A stretch of DNA of 64,000 nt from Pelagibius sp. CAU 1746 (lineage in GTDB: Bacteria; Pseudomonadota; Alphaproteobacteria; Kiloniellales; Kiloniellaceae), in the NCBI RefSeq assembly GCF_039839785.1, contig NZ_JBDOQT010000001.1:1116001-1180000 (forward strand), given 5' to 3'. Position numbers and translations under genes: made by a program. The notes below the pieces were generated by a model. The model did no database searches. It saw only the letters and a program-made list of their open reading frames with translations, and was not told the origin of the DNA. Shown here piece after piece: positions 26,690 through 34,483 of this stretch (position 1 is its first letter; each line of letters begins with the position of its first letter).

Positions 26690-27031
26690 ATGGCCGCTCA
26701 TCCTTCTCTTTCCGATCTTTCCGACCGAAGTTCCCTCGCGCCGGCGCCTGCCAAGGCCGCCGAGACCGTCTACTGCTTCTCCATCCTCGCCGAGGCCGCG
26801 CCCGGGGTCATGCCCCGCGTGCTGGAGCTCTTCGCCAAGCGCGGCCTGGTGCCGACCCGCTGGCACAGCGACGTGACGGGCCCCAAACACCCCGGGGGAG
26901 GCCGCGACCTGGCCATCGATGTTCAGCTCGACGGCCTGGACGTGGCCACGGGCGACTACATCGCCCGCTGCCTGCGCCAGACCTTCCAAGTCGAGACGGT
27001 GCTGACCTCGCAGAAGCACGTGAGCCGCTAA
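26690..27031 (+). CDS. ACT-like small regulatory domain protein
   Basis: 113 residues. After a 25-residue disordered leader, the segment VYCFSILAEAAPGVMPRVLELFAKRGLVPTRWHSD resembles the ACT domain of the acetolactate synthase small subunit. A second beta-alpha half follows (LAIDVQLDGLDVATGDYIARCLRQTFQVETV). Likely a ligand-binding or protein-interaction domain, with no catalytic partner gene adjacent. The ATG follows AGGAGG by nine bases. Convergent with the GNAT gene. Confidence 0.65.
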   Translation: MAAHPSLSDLSDRSSLAPAPAKAAETVYCFSILAEAAPGVMPRVLELFAKRGLVPTRWHSDVTGPKHPGGGRDLAIDVQLDGLDVATGDYIARCLRQTFQVETVLTSQKHVSR

Positions 27032-27045
27032 CGCATCGCGTCGCA

Positions 27046-27801
27046 CTAGACCTTGCGGCGGTAGTGATAGCGGTGCAGCTCGGTTGTGAAGCCGAGGGCG
27101 CGGTAGAGGCCGAGCGCGGGCGCGTTGTCCGCGACCACCTGCAGGCAGACGCCGGAGGCGCCTTCGTCCCTGGCCCACTGCAGCAGCCGCCCGACGGTCT
27201 GCCGTGCGTAGCCGCGCTGGCGCTTCGCCTCGTCGGTGACCACGGACTCGATCACGCCCAGGCCGTTGCAGACCACGCCGTAGGCCAGGGCGGCGATCTC
27301 GCCGTCCGCCCGGCCCTCGTCACGGGTCGCGGCGAAGGCGCGTGGCAGCAGGATACTGCCCAGCATGGCTTCGTAGATCTGCGACTCGGCACCGCCGATC
27401 CCGCTCAGCGCGGCGCGCGCCTGCAGCCATTCCGCGCCGGGCACGATGGCGAGCTCGGTGCCGCTGTCTCGCGCGAGGCCGAGGCTGTCGATCTGCCCGT
27501 AGAGCGTCAAGGTCTCGGCCTCGGCGTCGTAGCCCTTGGCCGCCAGCACGGCATCCATGCCCTCGACGAAGGAGAGCACGCGGAACAGCGGCGCCTGCCC
27601 CAGGGCGCCGTAGACGGCTTCGGCGGCGGGGAGGATCGCGCCGGGGTCGCGGGCGCCGCAGCGGATCGGGTTCACCGAGTTGGGCCGCCGGTGGCCGCCG
27701 CCGGCCGCGCGCAGCAGCCAGCCCTCCAGCAGCAGCTCGCGCGGCGCGGGCCAGGCGGCCATGCAGGCTTCCTCGGCGCGCCAGGACAGATCGTTGGACA
27801 T
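27046..27801 (-). CDS. GNAT-family N-acetyltransferase
   Basis: 251 residues with a C-terminal GNAT core: IESVVTDEAKRQRGYARQTVGRLLQWARDEGASGVCLQVVADNAPALGLYRALGFTTELHRYHYRR contains the acetyl-CoA motif R/Q-x-x-G-x-A and the closing helix. The N-terminal half (WPAPRELLLEGWLLRAAGGGHRRPNSVNPI) is typical of a two-lobed subgroup. The substrate is unknown. ATG at 27801 after GGAGAAGCGG. Divergent from the SDR stub and AraC gene. Confidence 0.85.
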   Translation of the reverse strand: MSNDLSWRAEEACMAAWPAPRELLLEGWLLRAAGGGHRRPNSVNPIRCGARDPGAILPAAEAVYGALGQAPLFRVLSFVEGMDAVLAAKGYDAEAETLTLYGQIDSLGLARDSGTELAIVPGAEWLQARAALSGIGGAESQIYEAMLGSILLPRAFAATRDEGRADGEIAALAYGVVCNGLGVIESVVTDEAKRQRGYARQTVGRLLQWARDEGASGVCLQVVADNAPALGLYRALGFTTELHRYHYRRKV

Positions 27802-27982
27802 CGTCTTCCGCTTCTCCGGCAGTGGGGCCGGTTCAGCTATAGCCGCCGGGAGCAGCCGGCGTAACCCCTTGCTTCTGCCCTCTGCGCGGCGCCGGGCCGG
27901 TCCGGTGGAATCGCCCCGCCCTCGCGTATCCTTTGCGCTCTCCCGAACGTCCTTGGAAGGTGAACAGCCGTCAGGAAGGGAA

Positions 27983-28090
27983 ATGGAGGAGGATGCCCTG
28001 ATCGATCGAAGGAAGACGGTGCTGGTGACCGGTGCCAGCCGCGGTCTGGGCCGGGCCCTGGCGGAGGCTTTGGAAGCCTCCGCTTTCGAG
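27983..28090 (+). pseudogene. N-terminal stub of a short-chain dehydrogenase, in frame with the AraC gene
   Basis: An ATG at 27983, preceded by CAGGAAGGGA, opens DRRKTVLVTGASRGLGRALAEALEA, the exact SDR nucleotide-binding motif TGASRGLG with flanking strand and helix. After about 35 residues all resemblance stops and low-complexity codons follow. The frame stays open, without stop codons, through 28208 to the end of the AraC gene at 29020. The rest of the dehydrogenase (NNAG, S-Y-K) is absent. Best explained as a deletion remnant. A translated fusion of 345 residues is the alternative. Confidence 0.6.
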
Positions 28091-28207
28091 GGTGCGGAGA
28101 CCCTGTGCGCGACCGGCGAGGGCGTCTTGGCGGCACCGCGGGCGGCGGCTTGTCGCGTGAGGCGCCGGCTCTTATCCTGCTCCGGTTGTTGTCGAGGAAG
28201 TCCAACG

Positions 28208-29020
28208 ATGCTCAGACGCCCGCTCGGCGCCGCGCTGCGCCCCTTCGTCAGCCATCTCTGGGCAGGCCACGGCGGCCCTCTGTCGCCGGGCCCGTCCAAG
28301 CGCGAGCGCATGCTGCCGGCGGATTCGCTGCATCTCGTAATCCGGCTCGAGGATCGTCCCCTACGGGTCTACCGCGACTTGGAAGACCTGCGCGGCACGA
28401 CGGTCTCCGCGGCGGTCGTGGGCGGGCTGCGCACGTCGTCCTATCTGCGGGATGTCTCGCGGCCGGCGCCTTGCGTCGGGGCCATGCTGCGCCCGGGTGT
28501 CGCCGGGTTTCTGGTCGGCGCGCCGGCGGGGGCGATTGCCGGAGGACATGTGGCGCTGGAAGACCTCTGGCATCCGGTGGAGGTGGACCGGCTGCGCAGC
28601 CGCTTGGCCGAAGCGGCAAGCCTCGGAGCCCGGCTTGACATCTTTGAGGCCGCGCTCGCCGCGCGCTTGCCGTCGCCGGCGGCGGTCGACCCGCGCATTG
28701 CCTCGGCGCTGGCGGGTTTCGCGGCGCGGCGTCCGGTGGCGCAGGTGGTCGGCGCGCTGGACGTCAGCCACCGCCACTTCACGGCGACGTTCCGCGAAGC
28801 CGTCGGGCTGGCGCCCAAGAGCTATTGCCGCCTGCTGCGCTTCGGCGAGGCGCTCGACCGCTTGCACCGGGAAAGGGATATCGGCTGGGCGGCGCTCGCC
28901 GCCGCGGCCGGATATGCCGATCAGTCCCATATGGTGCGCGAATTCCGCGGCTTCGCGGGCTTGACGCCGGGGGATTACCGGCGCCGCGCGCCGCGGTCCT
29001 CGCGCCACGTGCCGGTCTAG
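28208..29020 (+). CDS. AraC-family transcriptional regulator
   Basis: 270 residues. The N-terminal domain (LRPFVSHLWAGHG, MLPADSLHLVIRLED) is the DUF6597-like sensor found in many AraC regulators. The C-terminal 100 residues hold two helix-turn-helices (RPVAQVVGALDVSHRHFTATFREAVGLAPKSYCRLLRF and GWAALAAAAGYADQSHMVREFRGFAGLTPGDYRR). The ATG at 28208 matches family starts, but no good ribosome site precedes it and the upstream SDR stub is in frame. A VOC protein gene follows after 78 bases and may be its target. Confidence 0.85.
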   Translation: MLRRPLGAALRPFVSHLWAGHGGPLSPGPSKRERMLPADSLHLVIRLEDRPLRVYRDLEDLRGTTVSAAVVGGLRTSSYLRDVSRPAPCVGAMLRPGVAGFLVGAPAGAIAGGHVALEDLWHPVEVDRLRSRLAEAASLGARLDIFEAALAARLPSPAAVDPRIASALAGFAARRPVAQVVGALDVSHRHFTATFREAVGLAPKSYCRLLRFGEALDRLHRERDIGWAALAAAAGYADQSHMVREFRGFAGLTPGDYRRRAPRSSRHVPV

Positions 29021-29098
29021 CGGAGGTCGATTTCGTTCAATACGGCCTGGGCGATCTCCGGTTAGATGGGGTCGCTTTCTACGGCAAGGAGAGGTCCC

Positions 29099-29542
29099 GT
29101 GGCCATTCATGAGGTTTTCATCTATCTGCGCGCCAAATCGGCGGAGCAGGCGGTCGCCTTCTACAAGGAAGCCTTCGGGGCGACGGAGAAGTTCCGCCTC
29201 ACCGAACCCGGCGGCCGCATCGGACATGTGGAACTGGTGCTTGGAGGCACCACCATCATGCTCTCCGACGAGTTTCCCGAGTGCGGCATCTCTGCGCCTT
29301 CTCCGCAAAGCCCGGCGCTGGTCTCGATCCATCTTCACGTCGATGACGCCGATGCTGTGATGACGCAAGCCGTCGCCGCGGGGGCGGAGGTCATCCGGCC
29401 GGCGGCGGACCACTTCTATGGCGAACGCTCGGGCGCGCTGCGCGATCCCTTCGGCTACGACTGGCTGATCGGCAGCTCCATCGAAGAGGTGTCGCCGGAG
29501 GAGATGCAGCGCCGTTACACCGCTATGCTGAGCGGCGACTGA
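29099..29542 (+). CDS. VOC-superfamily (glyoxalase/PhnB-like) protein
   Basis: 147 residues with paired beta-alpha-beta-beta-beta modules (HEVFIYLRAKSAEQAVAFYKEAFGATEKFRLTEPGGRIGHVELVLGGTTIMLSDE and SIHLHVDDADAVMTQAVAAGAEVIRPAADHFYGERSGALRDPFGYDWLIG). The pattern resembles PhnB/DUF1428-like VOC proteins, often metal-binding, with undefined substrates. GTG start at 29099 with AGGAGAGG upstream. An upstream ATG at 29066 lacks a ribosome site. Confidence 0.82.
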   Translation: MAIHEVFIYLRAKSAEQAVAFYKEAFGATEKFRLTEPGGRIGHVELVLGGTTIMLSDEFPECGISAPSPQSPALVSIHLHVDDADAVMTQAVAAGAEVIRPAADHFYGERSGALRDPFGYDWLIGSSIEEVSPEEMQRRYTAMLSGD

Positions 29543-29613
29543 ACGACGGCTGAGCGACGCGGCGGCGGCGAAACCCATGGCCTTCGCCGGCGCGAGGACG
29601 TACCTTCCGCGCC

Positions 29614-30480
29614 ATGAGCTTCCTTGACCGCATCCGCGCCTGCCACCGCTGGCGGGCGGACGACTATCTTCCCTTCCTGTTGGACGGCGATCCCCGGCCC
29701 TTGGGCTGGGTGACGCCGGCCTTCGCCGCCCGGCTGCGTGATTTTCCGGAGGTCTTCGACGTCACCGAGGCGGCCGTTTGCCTGGCGCCGCGCCTCGGCG
29801 ATTTCGAGTCGCGCTCGGCGGCGTTGAAGGCGGTGCTGGAACAACTGCACGGCGCCGGCGAGATACCCGCCTGGCGCGGCGAGGACTACGGCATCTGCCG
29901 GCGCTGGGACGATGAGGTGATCTTCAAGATGGAGCGCGGCGCGGTGCCGCTCTTCGGGGTGCCGGCCTACGGCATCCACGTGAACGGCTTTGTGCGCACC
30001 CCCGAGGGCCCGCGGCTCTGGGTCGGACGCCGCTCGCGCCACAAGGCGCTGGCGCCGGGCAAACTGGATCACCTGGTCGCCGGCGGGCAGCCCTATGGTT
30101 TGAGTTTGATGGAGAACGTCGTCAAGGAAGCGGCGGAGGAGGCCAGCGTGCCCGAAGACCTCGCCCGCCGCGCCCGCCCGGTGGGGGCGCTCGGCTATCT
30201 CTGCGCGCGGCCCGAGGGCCAACGCAACGACGTGCTCTTCGTCTACGACCTGGAACTGCCCGCCGACTTCGTGCCGACGCCCAACGACGACGAGGTGGAG
30301 GAATTCTTCCTCTGGCCGATGGAGAAGATCCTGGAGCGTCTGAAGGACAGCGACGACTTCAAGTTCAACGTCGCCCTGGTGAACCTCGATTTCGCCCTGC
30401 GCCACGGCGTGCTGACGCCCGACGCGGAGCCCGGGTACCAGGCTATCGCCGAGGGTCTGCAGGGGCGTCTCACGGGCTAG
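29614..30480 (+). CDS. Nudix hydrolase with DUF4743 N-terminal domain
   Basis: 288 residues. The first 120 residues (MSFLDRIRACHRW, PLGWVTPAFAARL) form the DUF4743 domain found next to Nudix modules in thiamine-pyrophosphokinase-like and YJR142W-like proteins. The Nudix box is GGQPYGLSLMENVVKEAAEEAS with the EExS ending required for metal binding. Probably hydrolyses a nucleoside-diphosphate derivative, and in related proteins damaged thiamine diphosphates have been reported as substrates. Single gene, no obvious operon partner. Confidence 0.87.
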   Translation: MSFLDRIRACHRWRADDYLPFLLDGDPRPLGWVTPAFAARLRDFPEVFDVTEAAVCLAPRLGDFESRSAALKAVLEQLHGAGEIPAWRGEDYGICRRWDDEVIFKMERGAVPLFGVPAYGIHVNGFVRTPEGPRLWVGRRSRHKALAPGKLDHLVAGGQPYGLSLMENVVKEAAEEASVPEDLARRARPVGALGYLCARPEGQRNDVLFVYDLELPADFVPTPNDDEVEEFFLWPMEKILERLKDSDDFKFNVALVNLDFALRHGVLTPDAEPGYQAIAEGLQGRLTG

Positions 30481-30506
30481 AACCTGCCGTCGGACACGAC
30501 ACTGCT

Positions 30507-30592
30507 GTCATGCTCGGACTTGATCCGAGCATCCATTCTGCAACTTCTCGAACAGCGGCCCAATGGACCCTCGGGTCAAGCCCGAGGGTGAC
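30507..30592. repeat. Interspersed bipartite palindrome, copy B
   Basis: Inverted copy of the element at 2195-2285: hairpin TGCTCGGA/TCCGAGCA with ATCCATT, variable centre, AATGGA, hairpin CCCTCGGG/CCCGAGGG, bounded by GTCA and TGAC. It lies between convergent Nudix and GMC genes. The conserved ends and unrelated centres suggest the hairpin pairs are the mobile or maintained part. Confidence 0.7.
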
Positions 30593-30600
30593 GGTTGACT

Positions 30601-32316
30601 TTACACGCTCGCCGCCAGGCGCCGCTCGCGGCCGTCGGAGAGGATCAGGTCGCTGGCCTTTTCGGCGATCATGATGGTCGGCGCGTTGGTGTTGCCGGAG
30701 ACCACGCAGGGCATGACCGAGGCATCGACCACGCGCAGACCCTCCATCCCATGGACGCGCAGGCGCTCGTCCACCACCGAAGACTCGTCGCGGCCCATCT
30801 TGCAGGTGCTGGTGGGGTGGTAGATGGTCTGGCTGATGTTGCGCGCCGCCTCCAGAAGCTCCGCGTCGCTCTGCGCCTGGGCGCCCGGCGTCATTTCGCT
30901 GGCGATCAGCGGCGCCATCACCGAGGTGGCGGCGAAGGCGCGCGACAGGCGCATGCCGGCCACCGTCACCTGCTGGTCCTTCACCGTGGCGAGATAGTTG
31001 GGATGGATCGCCGGGTGGTCCTGGGCGAAGGGGCTGCGCAGCTCGATGACGCCGCGGCTTTCCGGGCGCAACTGGCAGGTCGATGAGGTAAAGGCGGAGA
31101 ACTTGTGCAGGCCCTCGCCCGGCTTGTCGGCGGAGAGCGGCTGCAGGTGGAACTGGATGTCCGGCGTCGCCACCTCCGGAGAGGTGCGCGCGAAGACGCA
31201 GACCTGGCTGGCGCCCATGGTCAGCGGCCCGCGGCGGAAGAAGATGTAGTCCAAGCCCATCAGCATCTTCTTGAAGGGGTTATGCACCTGGTCGTTCATG
31301 GTGATCGGGTGCTTGGTCTTGAAGACCATGCGGACCTGCAGATGGTCCTGCAGGTTGCGGCCGACGCCGGCCAGGTCGTGCACCACAGGAATGTCGAAGC
31401 TTTGCAGTTGCGCGCCGGGGCCGACGCCCGAGAGCAGCAGGATCTGCGGCGAGCCGATGGCGCCGGCGGAGAGGATCACCTCGCCGCGGCAGCGCGCCTC
31501 GCGCAGCGCGCCCCCGTGACGGCCGCTTCGGCGGTAGGCGACGCCGACGGCGCGGCGGCCCTGGAAGAGCACCCGTTCGGTCTGCGCGTGGGTGACGATC
31601 GTCAGGTTGGCGCGGCTGCGCGCCGGGTTCAGGTAGCCGACGGCGGTGCTGCAGCGCCGCCCGTCGCGTGAGGTGAGCTGGAAGTAGCCGGCGCCTTCCT
31701 GTTCGGCGCCGTTGAAATCGTCGCGCGGGGGGATTCCAAGCTCTTCCGCCGCCGTGATGAACTTGTCGCAGAGCTCGCGCCGGATGCGCATGTCGGAGAC
31801 CGCCAGCGGCCCGCCGGCGCCGTGATAGTCGTCGGCGCCGCGCTCCTGGTCCTCGGCGCGGATGAAGTAGGGGAGCACGTCTTCATAGGACCAGCCGACG
31901 TTGCCGAGCTGGCGCCAGTGGTCGTAGTCCTCCTTCTGGCCGCGGATGTAGAGCAGGCCGTTGATGGAGGAGGAGCCGCCCAGCACGCGGCCGCGCGGCC
32001 AGTCGAGCCGCCGTCCGTTCAGGCCCTTGTCCGGCTCGGTCTTGTAGCACCAGTCGGTCCTGGGGTTGTGCATGGTCTTGAAGTAGCCGACCGGGACGTG
32101 GATCCAGGGGTTCCAGTCCCGTCCGCCGGCCTCCAGCAGCAGCACCCGGTTCGCCGGGTCGGCGGAGAGACGGTTGGCCAGCACGCAGCCGGCCGAGCCG
32201 CCGCCGACGACGATGTAGTCGTAGCTCCCGCTGCCGTCCTTGCCGTGTGGCGCGGCGCCGCGGCCGGGTGTCTCGGGCGTGGCGCTGCTCTGATCCTCGG
32301 CGATCACCTGGTGCAT
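30601..32316 (-). CDS. GMC-family FAD oxidoreductase (choline/alcohol dehydrogenase type)
   Basis: 571 residues with the FAD-binding N-terminus YDYIVVGGGSAGCVLANRLS, the GMC signature WPRGRVLGGSSSINGLLYIRG and second signature GAIGSPQILLLSGVGP. The C-terminal catalytic His/Asn region reads YHPTSTCKMG and VSGNTNAPTIMIAEKASDLI. No signal peptide, so cytoplasmic. The substrate is an alcohol or polyol but cannot be fixed. It is divergent from a TRAP operon with which it shares a control region, suggesting the imported compound is its substrate. ATG at 32316. A longer start at 32424 is less likely. Confidence 0.9.
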   Translation of the reverse strand: MHQVIAEDQSSATPETPGRGAAPHGKDGSGSYDYIVVGGGSAGCVLANRLSADPANRVLLLEAGGRDWNPWIHVPVGYFKTMHNPRTDWCYKTEPDKGLNGRRLDWPRGRVLGGSSSINGLLYIRGQKEDYDHWRQLGNVGWSYEDVLPYFIRAEDQERGADDYHGAGGPLAVSDMRIRRELCDKFITAAEELGIPPRDDFNGAEQEGAGYFQLTSRDGRRCSTAVGYLNPARSRANLTIVTHAQTERVLFQGRRAVGVAYRRSGRHGGALREARCRGEVILSAGAIGSPQILLLSGVGPGAQLQSFDIPVVHDLAGVGRNLQDHLQVRMVFKTKHPITMNDQVHNPFKKMLMGLDYIFFRRGPLTMGASQVCVFARTSPEVATPDIQFHLQPLSADKPGEGLHKFSAFTSSTCQLRPESRGVIELRSPFAQDHPAIHPNYLATVKDQQVTVAGMRLSRAFAATSVMAPLIASEMTPGAQAQSDAELLEAARNISQTIYHPTSTCKMGRDESSVVDERLRVHGMEGLRVVDASVMPCVVSGNTNAPTIMIAEKASDLILSDGRERRLAASV

Positions 32317-32407
32317 TCCTCCCTCGCGCGGTCCCCCGGGCCTGCCCTTTCCGGGTGAACAACTTTCGATCAATGGTGCTGCCCGTCGGGCACGAATATT
32401 ACATATC

Positions 32408-32438
32408 GCTTGATTTCCGCTCAAGCAATCGCAATAAT
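32408..32438. promoter_or_regulatory. Divergent promoter and palindrome between GMC and TRAP genes
   Basis: GCTTGA (32408-32413) and TCAAGC (32421-32426) form a perfect 6-bp inverted repeat with a 7-base spacer. Rightward, TTGATT (32410-32415) and AATAAT (32433-32438) are spaced by 17 bases. Leftward, TTGAGC-N17-TAATAT can be read across the same palindrome. The repeat thus lies between or over the elements of both candidate promoters, as expected for a repressor site, possibly for the IclR protein encoded at 35959. Confidence 0.4.
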
Positions 32439-32521
32439 GAAACTATAAGTCTCGTTAAATGAGAATAAATAAGATTGTTGGCGGCCGCAGGCCGGAGCCA
32501 TCGGGGAAATGGGAGGAACTC

Positions 32522-33751
32522 ATGCTGAGTGAAAAACTGAAGCACCTATCGCGCCGCGACCTGCTGCGCCTGACCAAGCGGTACGGTATTTCGTCCACCT
32601 TGCTGGCGGCCGGCTCCATGACCGGTCTCATCACCGCCACGCGCCTGGCCGAAGCCGCCAACTCGACTTACGAAAAGCGCTTCAAGACCGAACCGAAGTT
32701 CACGCTGAAGTTCGGCGCGGCGGGGTTCAACGAACGCAACCTGCTGATCGAGCGCGCCGGCTGCCTGCAGTTCGCCGCCGACCTGGAGGAGCGCACCGAC
32801 GGCGCCATCCGCATCGAGTTCATCGGCTCCAACCAGATCTGCGGCCAGCTCAACTGCGTGAAGAAGACGCAGCAGGGCATCGTCGACATCTTCGCCGCCT
32901 CGACCCAGAACTCGGCCGGCGGCGCGCCTTATCTCAACGTCCTCGACTACGCCTACATGTTCCCCAGCCGCGCCGCGCAGTACTACTTCCTCTACCACCC
33001 GGGCAGCGAGAAGGTGCTGCGTGAGCCGCTGCGCCAGCGCCATAACGTGGAGTTCCTGTTCAGCCACGCCGAACTGCGGGGCATCCAACTGGGCCTCAAG
33101 TGGAAGGACAAGCCGCTGGTCACCAACATCGGACAGTTGGCCGGCACCAAGAACCGCGTCACCGGCACGCAGCTCGGGCGCATCGCCATGGAGCTGATGA
33201 ACCTCAACCCGACGCCGATCGCCTGGGAAGAGACGCTCGACGGCCTGAAGCAGGGCCTCATCGACGGCGCCGAGACCTGGGCCTCCGCCGTGGCTTACGC
33301 CAACATGTCGCCGGTGGTCTCCCAGGTGGTGAACCTGGAGTTCTTCTGCGGCACCGAGCATACGGCCATGAGCACCAAGGTCTTCGACAAGCTGGGCAGC
33401 GAGCTGCAGGACGCGGTGCGCGAATCCGCCTATCTGACGCAGGTTCACGTTCAGGCGGCCAACGAGGCGGCGCTGGTGAAAACCGTCGGCTTCTCGGACC
33501 CGCAGATGCCGGGCACGATCTTCGACCAGAACGGCACGCGGGTCTCCATGATGAGCGACGAGGCGCGGCGCGAGGCAGAGGAGATGTGTTCGCCGGAGTT
33601 CCAGCCGGCGGCCTGGGAGCAGTGGCGCGAGCGGCTCAACGGCTGGGCCGGTGGCATGGACACCTACAAGTTCATCTACGACATCGCCCGCGAGATCCCC
33701 AAGGACACGCTGCCGGAGAACGTCGAGCCCCGGCGCTGGTGGAAGGCCTAA
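32522..33751 (+). CDS. dctP: TRAP transporter solute-binding protein DctP
   Basis: 409 residues with a twin-arginine signal (SRRDLLRLTKRYGISSTLLAAGSM) and a DctP-type domain (LKFGAAGFNERNLLIERAGCLQFAADLEERTDGAIRIEFIGSNQICGQLNCVKKTQQGIVDIFAAS). Captures a carboxylate-like substrate in the periplasm for the DctQM subunits encoded downstream. ATG at 32522 after GGGAGGAA. About 200 bases with strong hairpins separate it from dctQ. The protein differs much from the unpaired DctP at 25.3 kb, so the two likely bind different ligands. Confidence 0.9.
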   Translation: MLSEKLKHLSRRDLLRLTKRYGISSTLLAAGSMTGLITATRLAEAANSTYEKRFKTEPKFTLKFGAAGFNERNLLIERAGCLQFAADLEERTDGAIRIEFIGSNQICGQLNCVKKTQQGIVDIFAASTQNSAGGAPYLNVLDYAYMFPSRAAQYYFLYHPGSEKVLREPLRQRHNVEFLFSHAELRGIQLGLKWKDKPLVTNIGQLAGTKNRVTGTQLGRIAMELMNLNPTPIAWEETLDGLKQGLIDGAETWASAVAYANMSPVVSQVVNLEFFCGTEHTAMSTKVFDKLGSELQDAVRESAYLTQVHVQAANEAALVKTVGFSDPQMPGTIFDQNGTRVSMMSDEARREAEEMCSPEFQPAAWEQWRERLNGWAGGMDTYKFIYDIAREIPKDTLPENVEPRRWWKA

Positions 33752-33786
33752 GGCCCTCTTACGGCAGGGGCGCGTACCCCACGGCG

Positions 33787-33812
33787 GGGGGATTCCGGCT
33801 TTCCGATCCCCC
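33787..33812 (+). terminator. First hairpin after dctP
   Basis: GGGGGAT (33787-33793) pairs with ATCCCCC (33806-33812) around a 12-base loop, 36 bases after the dctP stop. No U-tract follows, so it may stabilise the upstream message rather than terminate. Confidence 0.4.
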
Positions 33813-33850
33813 GCTGGCCCTCCCCGGGCAACAGCCCTTGCCGTAGACTC

Positions 33851-33912
33851 GATTCGGGCTCCCGCCGCGGTTCCGACGACGCGCCGCGGGCGGGCCCGAA
33901 TCGCTTTTCTTT
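33851..33912 (+). terminator. Strong hairpin with T-rich tail between dctP and dctQ
   Basis: GATTCGGGC (33851-33859) pairs with GCCCGAATC (33894-33902), and inner CCCGCCGCGG/CCGCGGGCGGG extends the stem. GCTTTTCTTTT follows. This looks like a partial intrinsic terminator that would lower transcription of dctQM relative to dctP. Confidence 0.5.
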
Positions 33913-33957
33913 TCTGGCTGGCCCACAGCGGGCTCAAGGGATTCTGACGAGAGGATC

Positions 33958-34476
33958 ATGGCGGTCTTGCGCTGGCTCGACGCGAACGTCGAGAAAATCA
34001 TCATTCTGGTTTGCTATGTGGTCATGGCCGGGATCATCTTCGTAGAGGTGATCCGGCGCTTCCTGTTCAACGAGCAGGTTGCCTGGAGCACGACGGTGCC
34101 GGTCTATCTCTTTCTATGGATCGTCTGGCTGGGCTGCGCCTACAACGTGAAGATCCGCGCCCACCTGCGCTTCGACGAACTGCGGCTGCGCCTGCCTTAC
34201 GCCGGGCAGTTCCTCTGCCTCTGCCTCGACGCGCTGCTGTGGATCGCCTTCGCTGTCATCGTCATCGTTTACACCAGCGAGCAGGTCTGGCTGTCCTACG
34301 ACAACTTCGCCATCGTCCAGGGCACCGACGACGTCATGCAGTGGTGGTTCTACATGGCCACGCCTTTCGCCTGGAGCGTGCTGGTGATCCGCGTGCTGCA
34401 GAATTTCCATCACGACCTGACGCTGTTCCGCCGCGGCGAACCGTTCCATCTCAAAACCAGCATCTTCGGGGACTGA
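33958..34476 (+). CDS. dctQ: TRAP transporter small permease DctQ
   Basis: 172 residues with four transmembrane helices (about 13-35, 46-66, 85-107, 128-148) and the DctQ features EVIRRFLFNEQVAWSTTVPVYLFLWIVWLGCAYNVKIRAHLRFDEL. It forms the membrane complex with DctM. Seven bases separate it from dctM, so both are translated from one message. Confidence 0.93.
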   Translation: MAVLRWLDANVEKIIILVCYVVMAGIIFVEVIRRFLFNEQVAWSTTVPVYLFLWIVWLGCAYNVKIRAHLRFDELRLRLPYAGQFLCLCLDALLWIAFAVIVIVYTSEQVWLSYDNFAIVQGTDDVMQWWFYMATPFAWSVLVIRVLQNFHHDLTLFRRGEPFHLKTSIFGD

Positions 34477-34483
34477 CGGCGCC

